Assembly: GCA_964409245.1 (NCBI GenBank)
Contig: CAYPCQ010000014.1
Coordinates: 32,284-96,283, forward strand
Direction: 5' to 3'
From: CAIMWS01 sp964409245
GTDB taxonomy: Bacteria; Verrucomicrobiota; Verrucomicrobiia; Limisphaerales; UBA1319
Length of the DNA stretch: 64,000 nt
The notes under the pieces are model-generated. The model was not told the DNA's origin, made no database searches, and was given only the letters and a program-made list of their open reading frames with translations. Position numbers and translations under genes: made by a program. Position 1 is the first letter of the stretch. Each line of letters starts with the position of its first letter. Below, in pieces: positions 35,592-44,085 of this stretch.

Positions 35592-38500
35592 AAATCAGAC
35601 TCGGAGAGGGTTACCAAGCGCACCGGGCCAGCCAAGCCGGCCGGTTTCAAAGGGGAATCTTTGGTGAAATAATGCCAGGTGGTGAACGTATTGCGGCCTG
35701 GGGATGGCCGCACCTGGCCTTTGACAAACCAATCCGGATAGCTTTTCAGCTGGCAGCCAAAACTGCCCGCGCCCCAATCCACGCTGCTCCCCACCTCAAA
35801 ATCCCTTGGCTCCTGCTCATCGCCGATCAACTGGTTTGCCCAATTGTTCGTCACCACCACTTCGAGATCGTTGTCACCGGCGGCGAGAAAATCGGTGATA
35901 TCCACGGTGTAAGGCGGATACCACAAGACTCCCACCGCCTGGCCATTCACTCTTACCAGGGCAATGTCGTTCACCACGCCCAAATCCAAAATCGTGCGCC
36001 GGTTTGGGAGCGAGCTGGCGGACACGGTGAGCTTCCGGCGATAGGTGGCCGATCCCGAAAAATACTTCACTTCCTTGCTCCCGGACTTGCTGAAGTCGGC
36101 CAGCTCCGGAAACACCCGGGTAAATGGCTGGCCCAATTTGGGCGCAAACAATACCTCCCATCCGCCCGCCAGCGCCACGGGAGGCCCGGGGTTGAGGGCC
36201 ACGCTGCGCTTGCGGCCGGTCGTGTAAACGACCTCCACTTCGACGGCCGTGGCGGAGCGCAAGACCGGCGTGCCGTTGCGCTTCCTGGCCACCATGGCCC
36301 GGGTGCTGGGCGGATTCACCGCCAGGATATGCTCCGCATTCGAGGCCGCCCGGCGGAACACGACAAAGATGGTCTGGAGGCCCTTCAGCTGGAAATCCAC
36401 ATAAGTGCGGTCTCCTTGATCGAGCCAAACGGACGCATCGGTTATGGATCCGTCTTCCGCCTGCCATAATTCGGGCTGTTTGCCGGACACCCTGAACGAA
36501 AGGGATAGGTTTTGCGGGTTATCCGACTGGTTGGCCACGTAATAAATATCCAGATCCAATTTCCGCCGGTGCAAAACCATGATCTTGGCCGTGCTATCAC
36601 TCGCTTGCTGGATCAGGTAATCCGGCTTGAGATCCAGCCTGGCTCTGGCCTCCGCCACGGTGGAAAACACCTGCCCCTGGCCATAACGGTTCGCAGCACC
36701 CGCACCCCACACCTCATCCCCCAACTGGCGCAGAACCTCCTCACTTTGCGGATAATCCTTCAAACTGGGCGATTTCCGTGGCCGGGTGGAGACCACGGTG
36801 CCCCCCCCGGCAACCAGGGCCTTAATCTTCATAGCCACCTCCGGCAACATCACCCCGTCCCTGGGGAAGACCATGAAGGCGTACCGGCGGCCGGATGGCA
36901 AAGCGATTTTGCCATCGATGACTTTGATGCTGCTTTGGAGAAACACCTCTTTCGCTATGACATCCGATTCACCTTCCTGTTGATCCAGGCAGAGGGAATC
37001 GATGACCCTTTCGCCTTGCTGCAGCAAGGTTTGGCAGCGTCCCAAATAGGCAAAATACGCCTTGCCCGGCTCAAACCAAGTCTGATGGCGGCCGAAGTGT
37101 GTGCCCCAGGCAAACATGGTTCGGCCGGGCTGGTATCGGTCATCAAAGGGCTGAAGAGTCCAGTGATGCAGCATCAGTTTATTGATGCCCTGGGCAAAGG
37201 CCTCGTCCCCGAATTTTTTCAGGAAGGCGGGATCTTCAGTCCACATGCTGGCATTGGGGCCGCCGGTAAGAGCCTCGGCAGCCACGATGGTTTTCCCGGC
37301 AGCCTGTGCCGCGCCGGTATCCGAGGTGAAAACGGATGGGGCATTCACATTCCCCTTCTCGGTCCAAAACTCGCACATCGGGATGTCCGAAGCGGTCACC
37401 CCTTGATTCCGGTCAAACGGCCCCCGGTAGCACTCCTGCCAAAACTCGAGGCCGGCGTTGTTGACCATCTGGCGGGCGACCTGCCAGCCGTGGTCGAAAA
37501 ACAGGCCGCTGATCACATCGCGGTAATCCCATTCGAAACGCCTGGTCTCCTCGAGGCTGCCCAGCACCGTGAGGGATGGGTTGGGCAACTCGGTGGCATA
37601 AGTGGTGGGCCCTATCAAATGATACATGCTGATCTGCCGGTTCGCATCGAAGAACCAGGTATGGACCAACGGCTGGCCCAGGGTAACCAGCCAGGGAACC
37701 GGATCGTATCCTTTCCTCTGGATGAACTCCGCCCTGAAGGTGGGGGTCCAATTCTGCTCCCCGGATTCATAGCTATCAATGGCTATGGCTTTCAGCGTAT
37801 GGCCGATGAATTCCCCCAGGTTTTCCCGGATCGGATCGATGACCTGCCCCCAATTGAACCGGCTGACTTCCAGGCTCATTTTGTCCGCCTCAAAGGTGTG
37901 CCCAACCAGGTCTTCCGGAATGGGGTGCGGAGCTTTGCCGGTGGGGGCATATCCGAAGCGGTAAATCCTCCATTTCCCCCCAGGGGCCAGCCAATGCAGT
38001 CTGCCTGCGGCATCGACCTGGCTGGAGATATCGATCAAATCCCGGACGCTTAAATGCTCCTTGCGGGGGACGGCCAGGACGGCGATAGGACGCCCCCAAG
38101 CGCCCCCCTCGAGGGCGGGGAGCGTGAGCGAAAGCTCCTTTCCGCCATCGGCTTCCGTGATGCTCCAGACCACCTTTTGCATGCCACGCTTCAGGTTGAT
38201 CCAGGGGCCGCCGGTGGTGGAATAGCCCGGCGTGCCCAGCAGGGCTATCTCCAGGCCCAGACGCCGGGCCTCGGCCAGGGTGTGCCGCAGGGCATCCCAA
38301 TAGGCTTTCCCCCGGTAGGCCTGCCCGGGCCAGGGTCCATTCGCGATTTCCGAACCCAGATTGAATATTTCCGCGCCACCGATCCCCGCCTCCTTCATCG
38401 CTTCCAGATCCCTGGTTATGCCGGCTTGCGAAAAATCCGCCCCCATCCAATGCCAGAAGACAAACGGCCTGGCGGACATGGGCGGGGAGATGAAATCCGC

Positions 38501-41455
38501 CTCGAGGCGCCCGGCGCCCGCCTGGCCAGCCACCGGGGCCACCCGCTGGCCACCGGCCAAAGCAGCCCCATCCGCCCCCTTGCTGGTGGCGGTTTCGCGC
38601 GGAACATCCGCCCACGCCGGAACCACCACCTCCCGGCGCCGGCTTTCCGGCAGGACTTTAAGCTGGATGATTTTGCCATCCTTCAGCCGGCATTCCACCG
38701 TGGTGTTTAGCGGCGCATGGAGCTTGAAATCGACATCCCACTTCTGCGGCCAGGCCGGCAGGAGCAGAATCCGGCCGCCGACCTCGGCTTGCAGCAGCAT
38801 GAAGTTCGCGGTTTCCAAAAGGTTGCCGCCGTGGTTCTGGTCGGGCAGCCAGTCAAAGTTCGGCCCCCAGGTCGCCGGCCAGCGGTAAGCGCGGTTCGAG
38901 TTCGCACATTTGCCTTTCAGGATGCGCGCCGCTTCGTCCGTCAAGCCGAGCAGCGCGGCGCAGTTGCCATCATAGCCCCAGCCATTGGGAAGGTGGGCGC
39001 CCCGGCGGGCATAGGCGGCCTTGCCTTCGGCCAAAAACTCCGGGCGCAACAGGGAGGCTTCGCGGTAGGGCCAGATGGCGTAGGTTTCCGGATTTTCGCA
39101 ATTGTCGCGCTTGGGGTTGTATTTTTCCGCGGGGGCAAATTTGCGCACGCCACCCACTGTTTCCATGGGGATGGCGGGACAAGCTGCGCGCATCTTCCAG
39201 AAAAAGGCCCGTTCCTCGGAGGTGGCCAGATGGGGCGGCAGCGCACACAGCCGCCGGGAAATGTTGGCAAGGCCGGCCACGGTCGGCAGGTCGTTGACCA
39301 CGCCAGTCCAATAGGTTTCCACCGCCTGCGACGGAGCGATCACCAGTTTACCCTGCGCGTCCTTGGGGAAGCGCGTGTCGAAGTAGCGCAACACGGGCAC
39401 GGCCATCGGCAGAACCTGCCGTTCAAGGAACTCCTCGTCTTGCGTATAATCCCAGCGGTCGAGCATCAGCGCGACCAATTCCACCCCCGGATTCCAGATC
39501 TTGCCGATGTATAAGCTGTTGACATCCCTGGGTTCCTTGTTTTGCCGGTCCCAGCCATAATCGCAACCGGCATAGGAACCGAACACGGTCATGGTCTCGG
39601 GGAAATAGACTCCCTCGGCTGCGTGGTATTTGGCGGTGCGCGCCTCGGCCAGGAGGCGTGCGTTGCCATACATCCGGAACAGCGGCTCCATCAGGTCGAA
39701 GTCACCGCAGGCCAGCATCGGATGATACATGTGGCGGGTATTCTGCCACCAGTAGCAGTCGCCCCAGGCGCGCCAATCCGCGTCCGGCCTGGACTGCTTC
39801 AGATAGACGCTGCCGATATGCGGCTCGACGCAGAAAAAGCCGCCGTTGAACTTGATGGGATAAGCGCCTCGCCCCTGGAATCCCTGGGCATAGCGCTGGA
39901 GAATGTAGCTGCGGGTAATGGTTTCCCCCTGATCAACTTTCCCCGAGGCGGCCACCGGTTTGCCGTCGAGGTACAGGGCCATGGCTCCGGTGGCGCCATC
40001 CACCGTCGCCACCACATGCTGCCAGCGGCCGGTCTGCAAACAGGAGGCGGGGGCCGAAAGGCTCTGATCGCCCACAACCAGGCGCAGGGTGTTGCCCGGA
40101 TGCGTGTCGAGCAGAAAGCCATCGGCGCCGCCCGGCGTGCATTTGTCGAAAATGCGCCCGGCAACCAGGGCGGATGGATTGATCCAGGCCATCAGCGTGA
40201 ACCCCGCTTCGCCCGGCGGCAGGGCCGGCTCAAACTTCGCCGGATCCCTTCCCCTCCCGGCGGCAAAGGCCGCCGCCGCTTGCGCCGCCGTGCCGGCGCC
40301 AGCCTGCACGGGCTGCGGCTCGATGGCGCCCGGGAAACGGCTCTGGCCGCTGGCATCCACCCCAACCCGCAGCGGGAGGTCATTGGCGGGAAGGCCGGTT
40401 TTTGAGCTGCTGACAAACACATAAGAGCGGCCCCAGAACTGCCCCCACCAGGCACGGGTGCGAGCCAGGGCAGCGGCGGCATCCTCCGACTTTTCCGCTT
40501 CTTTTTGCAGGGCGGCCCGCCACCCGGCCACCGTGGCGGTTTGCGCGGAATGGGTGGCCAGGCGCAAATCAAGGCGGGTCTGCGGCACAGCGGTCCTGAT
40601 GGCGCGCGCCCCGCCGGCGCTGAATCCGGTACCCGTCAGCAGGCCGCCGAAGGTGCGGTGGAGCAGCGGGTCCGCTGCGCCTTTGGCCCCGGTGAGCGAC
40701 TGATTTTCCAGCAGCTTCGGAGCGGCCGAGGTTTCATTGCGGTGATACCAGACGACGCTGTGGTCCTCGGCAGGCATGAACACATCGGCGCTTTCCAAGC
40801 AACGAAAGGGGGGATTGCCGAGCAATGACCAGCAGGAAAGGTCGTCGCCGAGCATTTCCCGGGGGCTGTCGCGCCAGTTTTCCACCGTGGCGGTGGCGGT
40901 GAGGGCCACCTTGCTCTCCCCATCGATATGCAGCACATGCGCATCGCAATCCACGAACACCCGCAAGCTCACCCCGCCGCCCGACACGTCCACCACGCCT
41001 TCACGCAGGCGCAATTCCTGCCGAAAGTCCCCGCCCTTGAGCAGCGGGGCGCCCTCCAGGTGCAATCGAAGGCGTCCCAGCTTCAGAAAACGGCCAGACT
41101 CCGACAGCGCGTCGGTGCGGGCCAGGAGCAGCAGCAGGTCGCCGGTGGTTTTTTCCACCCAGGCATTGACCACCACCTCGCCATTGCCCAGCGGCATCGA
41201 GCCGGCGGAATTCTCGCTGGGGGTGTCCCACACCACATTCTCCGCGTCCAGCGAGGCGGGCGCCTGGGGCTGCCCCGGGCCGGCCAGGGCGACCGTTGTG
41301 GCGGACCCGTTTTCCGCTGTTGTTTCGGCAGGTTTGCCTGGGGCTGCCAACTCCCCGGCAGGAAGGGCCGAGGCCAGCAGCCAGCAACCGGCCAGCGCGG
41401 ACACCGCAGGAACGATCCGGCCGGCGCTTATCTTAATCACTTTTTGCCAATTCAT
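35588..41455 (-). CDS. Fused glycosidase: GH95-like (DUF5703) + LamG + GH106 alpha-L-rhamnosidase
   Basis: 1955 aa with signal peptide (VSALAGCWLLASALPAG). Residues about 70-330: GH95/DUF5703-like N-terminal beta domain (WDTPSENSAGSMPLGNGEVV). Residues about 415-500: LamG/concanavalin-like insert (FTLMAWINPSA, RWQHVVATVDGATGAMALYL). Residues about 520-930: (alpha/alpha)6 barrel (WGDCYWWQNTRHMYHPMLAC, PETMTVFGSYAGCDYGW, NHGGNLLETANFMLLQ). Residues about 985-1955: GH106 (PPMSARPFVFWHWMGADFSQ, GIGGAEIFNLGSE, LALLGTPGYSTTGGPW-type strand, AIDSYESGEQNW, and a C-terminal galactose-binding-like domain YPPYTVDITDFLAAGDND). Predicted to remove terminal fucose-like and rhamnose residues, probably outside the cytoplasm. 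GGGAG 6 nt before ATG fixes the start. This single-chain pairing is unusual; no frameshift is involved. Confidence 0.85.
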   Translation of the reverse strand: MNWQKVIKISAGRIVPAVSALAGCWLLASALPAGELAAPGKPAETTAENGSATTVALAGPGQPQAPASLDAENVVWDTPSENSAGSMPLGNGEVVVNAWVEKTTGDLLLLLARTDALSESGRFLKLGRLRLHLEGAPLLKGGDFRQELRLREGVVDVSGGGVSLRVFVDCDAHVLHIDGESKVALTATATVENWRDSPREMLGDDLSCWSLLGNPPFRCLESADVFMPAEDHSVVWYHRNETSAAPKLLENQSLTGAKGAADPLLHRTFGGLLTGTGFSAGGARAIRTAVPQTRLDLRLATHSAQTATVAGWRAALQKEAEKSEDAAAALARTRAWWGQFWGRSYVFVSSSKTGLPANDLPLRVGVDASGQSRFPGAIEPQPVQAGAGTAAQAAAAFAAGRGRDPAKFEPALPPGEAGFTLMAWINPSALVAGRIFDKCTPGGADGFLLDTHPGNTLRLVVGDQSLSAPASCLQTGRWQHVVATVDGATGAMALYLDGKPVAASGKVDQGETITRSYILQRYAQGFQGRGAYPIKFNGGFFCVEPHIGSVYLKQSRPDADWRAWGDCYWWQNTRHMYHPMLACGDFDLMEPLFRMYGNARLLAEARTAKYHAAEGVYFPETMTVFGSYAGCDYGWDRQNKEPRDVNSLYIGKIWNPGVELVALMLDRWDYTQDEEFLERQVLPMAVPVLRYFDTRFPKDAQGKLVIAPSQAVETYWTGVVNDLPTVAGLANISRRLCALPPHLATSEERAFFWKMRAACPAIPMETVGGVRKFAPAEKYNPKRDNCENPETYAIWPYREASLLRPEFLAEGKAAYARRGAHLPNGWGYDGNCAALLGLTDEAARILKGKCANSNRAYRWPATWGPNFDWLPDQNHGGNLLETANFMLLQAEVGGRILLLPAWPQKWDVDFKLHAPLNTTVECRLKDGKIIQLKVLPESRRREVVVPAWADVPRETATSKGADGAALAGGQRVAPVAGQAGAGRLEADFISPPMSARPFVFWHWMGADFSQAGITRDLEAMKEAGIGGAEIFNLGSEIANGPWPGQAYRGKAYWDALRHTLAEARRLGLEIALLGTPGYSTTGGPWINLKRGMQKVVWSITEADGGKELSLTLPALEGGAWGRPIAVLAVPRKEHLSVRDLIDISSQVDAAGRLHWLAPGGKWRIYRFGYAPTGKAPHPIPEDLVGHTFEADKMSLEVSRFNWGQVIDPIRENLGEFIGHTLKAIAIDSYESGEQNWTPTFRAEFIQRKGYDPVPWLVTLGQPLVHTWFFDANRQISMYHLIGPTTYATELPNPSLTVLGSLEETRRFEWDYRDVISGLFFDHGWQVARQMVNNAGLEFWQECYRGPFDRNQGVTASDIPMCEFWTEKGNVNAPSVFTSDTGAAQAAGKTIVAAEALTGGPNASMWTEDPAFLKKFGDEAFAQGINKLMLHHWTLQPFDDRYQPGRTMFAWGTHFGRHQTWFEPGKAYFAYLGRCQTLLQQGERVIDSLCLDQQEGESDVIAKEVFLQSSIKVIDGKIALPSGRRYAFMVFPRDGVMLPEVAMKIKALVAGGGTVVSTRPRKSPSLKDYPQSEEVLRQLGDEVWGAGAANRYGQGQVFSTVAEARARLDLKPDYLIQQASDSTAKIMVLHRRKLDLDIYYVANQSDNPQNLSLSFRVSGKQPELWQAEDGSITDASVWLDQGDRTYVDFQLKGLQTIFVVFRRAASNAEHILAVNPPSTRAMVARKRNGTPVLRSATAVEVEVVYTTGRKRSVALNPGPPVALAGGWEVLFAPKLGQPFTRVFPELADFSKSGSKEVKYFSGSATYRRKLTVSASSLPNRRTILDLGVVNDIALVRVNGQAVGVLWYPPYTVDITDFLAAGDNDLEVVVTNNWANQLIGDEQEPRDFEVGSSVDWGAGSFGCQLKSYPDWFVKGQVRPSPGRNTFTTWHYFTKDSPLKPAGLAGPVRLVTLSESDL

Positions 41456-41495
41456 TTTATTCTCCCTTTATCTCCAGCCAGGTTGCAGATCCCCA

Positions 41496-43157
41496 TCACT
41501 CCATCACGGACAGGGTTTGGGCGGCAGCAGCGGGTTGCGGCGGACGGTTGTGGGTGGCGCCGGGCCGGGCATACCAGAAGGTGCCGATGGCATAATCCAC
41601 CTGGGTTTCGAAGTGATGACTGATCTCCAGGTCGAGCCTGAGCGAGGTGCGCAGGGGGATGCCATCGAGCAGCCGCACGCGTGAAGTCGTGGTGTAGCCT
41701 TGCCAGTTTTTCCGGGCCAGGCCGTCCCGCTGGGGCTGGGAAATGAACGGCGAATTGAAGAATCCAGTCATGCCCCAGGCGTAGCCGTAGTAATCTTCCG
41801 TGCCCGTTCCCAGATGGGATGGGAAAGCTTCCCCATCGACATAGACGCGCTCATCGCCTTCGCCATACCAGCGGGCATCGGGGTTGAAGACCGTGAGCGT
41901 ATCGCCCACATAAACGCCCCGGCCGTGGATCTCGATGCAGTTCCAGTCCGACAGCGGCCGTGTTTTGATGGCGCCCTGGGAGCGCCAGTTGGCGTGGAAT
42001 AACAGGGACCGCTCGTCCCACTGCCACGGCGCGGTGACGGCGGCGAGCGTGACGGTGACCGGGCCTGCACCCAGATTCCTCAGTGCCAGACGGCCCGCGC
42101 TTTGGTAAGGCATGATCCAGCGGGCGAACAGGGCGCCATCGTTCCTCACCGTGCGGAACCAGTCCTGAACCGGATTGAGCCGCGCCCCCGCGCCGAAGAA
42201 TTCCCCGAGGGGACACCAGATGGCCGGCTCACCATCGAACTCAGCCGTGAGGATGGTCGAACGCAGAACCTGGGGCGCGTCCTTGGGATCCATCTTGACG
42301 CGGAGGTTGCGGACAGCGGACGCGCCGGGCGGCAGCTGGAGGATGAGCTCTTCGCCAGGAGCGAGGGTTGCGCGCGCTCCGGGCTCGCTGACAGCGAAGT
42401 CCGGCGTGGCGAGCAGCGCTGCGCTGGCCAGTTCCAACGTGGCTTGGGCGTCCTGGTAACCAGCCATGCTGAAGGTTTCCACCGCGGCATCCGGCTCATA
42501 GGCCCGGTAATTGATGATGTAGTAGAAAGGCACTTGGTCCAGGGTGATCTTGCAGCCGCGCGCAAAAGGGATCGGCAGATATAGATCGCCGCCAACGCCC
42601 CGGAGGATCTTTGGGGCGGCCTGGAGCTGGTGGCGCAAATCGGTTTCGTCCGATGCCACAAACGCCAGCGGCGGTTTCACGAACCCGCGGCCGCTGAGCA
42701 GTTCATTGAAGAGAACCTCAATCGCCGGCTTCGGTGAGCCGCCGAAATAAAAGCGGATGATCTGTTGGTCTTTGGACGGCTCCAGCGGCAGCCACAGGCG
42801 GGTGATGGCGCCTGGGCCACTATGCTCCATGATCACCCACTCGCGGCGCCCTTCGTTTTCTTCAAGGCGAATAAACTGGCCGCTGTCATTGTTCGCGAAC
42901 CACGTTGCGGCGGCCGGATTCGTCTGTGATCGGTCGTAACTGCTGGCCTGTTTGAGCGCATAAATTGTGGACGGCCATCTCGCGGCGGCGCTGCGGTCGG
43001 TCATTTCCGACAGCAACGAGCGCAGGCTGATGGCCTTTCCGGGGGATGGCTCCGCCGCCAGAGTTTCTGCGGATGGAAAAGCCGCCATGGACAAAATTCC
43101 AATGGCTGCCAGGATCGCACTCATCCGCCCGTTTTTAACAATTGGACTCAAGTTCAT
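41496..43157 (-). CDS. Exported DUF2961 (GH172-like) protein
   Basis: 553 aa; signal peptide in the first about 35 residues (AAIGILSMAAFPSAETLAA). DUF2961 hallmarks: SSYDRSQTNPAAATWFANND, MEHSGPGAITRLWLP, LPIPFARGCKITLDQ, YYIINYRAY, GEGDERVYVDGEAFPSHLGT and GTGTEDYYGYAWGMTGFFNS. In the related GH172 difructose-anhydride hydrolase / arabinofuranosidase group, glutamates in such segments act in catalysis, and proteins assemble as trimers or hexamers of double jelly rolls. Here it is probably a glycoside hydrolase acting on furanosyl or deoxy-sugar linkages; the substrate is unknown. The gaps are 43 bp upstream and 40 bp downstream within the operon. Confidence 0.88.
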   Translation of the reverse strand: MNLSPIVKNGRMSAILAAIGILSMAAFPSAETLAAEPSPGKAISLRSLLSEMTDRSAAARWPSTIYALKQASSYDRSQTNPAAATWFANNDSGQFIRLEENEGRREWVIMEHSGPGAITRLWLPLEPSKDQQIIRFYFGGSPKPAIEVLFNELLSGRGFVKPPLAFVASDETDLRHQLQAAPKILRGVGGDLYLPIPFARGCKITLDQVPFYYIINYRAYEPDAAVETFSMAGYQDAQATLELASAALLATPDFAVSEPGARATLAPGEELILQLPPGASAVRNLRVKMDPKDAPQVLRSTILTAEFDGEPAIWCPLGEFFGAGARLNPVQDWFRTVRNDGALFARWIMPYQSAGRLALRNLGAGPVTVTLAAVTAPWQWDERSLLFHANWRSQGAIKTRPLSDWNCIEIHGRGVYVGDTLTVFNPDARWYGEGDERVYVDGEAFPSHLGTGTEDYYGYAWGMTGFFNSPFISQPQRDGLARKNWQGYTTTSRVRLLDGIPLRTSLRLDLEISHHFETQVDYAIGTFWYARPGATHNRPPQPAAAAQTLSVME

Positions 43158-43200
43158 CGGTTGTGTTTACCGCTTTTGGGGAATTCAAGCCAGCATCCTT

Positions 43201-44085
43201 TCATTTGAACGCGTCCTGCATCCGGTTCATGCCTGCTTCGCCAGGATCATGGTCCATAACGAATACCCGATAGCGAAACACAAGTTTCTTCCCGGCCGGC
43301 ATTTCAAGGAGCCGCTCGAAGAGCGGGGCGGGACTGAAATAGGGCATGCTTTGATCGACATACCAACGGGCCGGATGCCGCGGATTGTCCGGATGGTCGA
43401 AAATCACCACGGCCGGGGCATTGGTTCCCGCTGAGAGTTTCACCCAGCGCGCAGGCTGGCCATGGATGGCATTCTGGCCGGACCGGCCTCCGCTGGCCGT
43501 GAAGGTCCACTTCCTTTGCCCGGGGCCGAGGCGCAGTGAGAATCCCGCATACCCGGCAGGCGACCGGTCCAAGACAACGTTCGTCAAGGCGGTGAATTCC
43601 GACACCCAGTCCAAAGTGTAACCCCGGGCTGCCGGAGCAGACGCCTCCACCACCCGTTTTTCCGCCAGCACCGGCGGGCCATCCCACGGGTGATAACTCA
43701 GGGAAAAAGCCAGCCGTGCGGAACCGTCGGAGCGGGTCTCGGCGGCCCAGTTGAGCAGGCCGGTGGCTGCCTCACTGATCCCGGTCCGGGGATCCTCATC
43801 CCAGTAAAGGAGCCCGTTGATGAGCTTCCACGACCACCAAAGACCGCGGTGCCAGGGATGATCCACGGGGCGCAAATCGCTGAGCACCACGCCACCCGGG
43901 GTTGCCAGCGGATGGAAATATGGCTTGCCCTGACCCGGATCCGCCACCGCCTGCCAAAGAACGTTGGTCCCGTAAACCAGCGCCAGCGCAGTTTCCGTCC
44001 GGCGCCATGATGGCCCCCCTTCCAGCACTCCGCCGGATGCGGCAAACGGCGCGGCAACGATTAATAATGCGGCTAGTATTTTCAT
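43201..44085 (-). CDS. Exported PmoA-like / DUF6807 protein
   Basis: 294 aa; signal peptide MKILAALLIVAAPFAASG. The core motif KPYFHPLATPGGVVLSDLRP followed by DHPWHRGLWWSW is characteristic of the PF14100 ('methane oxygenase PmoA', now DUF6807) family, together with AGYAGFSLRLG, RWVKLSAG, IFDHPDNPRHPARWYVD and the C-terminal FRYRVFVMD. Despite the old name, these proteins occur with carbohydrate and sugar-oxidation genes in Planctomycetes, Verrucomicrobiota and Bacteroidota and are not methane monooxygenases; a jelly-roll sugar-modifying role is assumed. The start overlaps the preceding stop codon by 4 bp (ATGA), so expression is coupled. Confidence 0.87.
   Translation of the reverse strand: MKILAALLIVAAPFAASGGVLEGGPSWRRTETALALVYGTNVLWQAVADPGQGKPYFHPLATPGGVVLSDLRPVDHPWHRGLWWSWKLINGLLYWDEDPRTGISEAATGLLNWAAETRSDGSARLAFSLSYHPWDGPPVLAEKRVVEASAPAARGYTLDWVSEFTALTNVVLDRSPAGYAGFSLRLGPGQRKWTFTASGGRSGQNAIHGQPARWVKLSAGTNAPAVVIFDHPDNPRHPARWYVDQSMPYFSPAPLFERLLEMPAGKKLVFRYRVFVMDHDPGEAGMNRMQDAFK

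Noticed and set aside
36512..38053. 513-codon plus-strand frame
   Set aside because: Antisense to GH106 motifs; no signal or domain.
43201..44085. Methane monooxygenase subunit (PmoA)
   Set aside because: The Pfam nickname is historical; the protein is a soluble exported 294-aa protein in a sugar operon, not a membrane PmoA.
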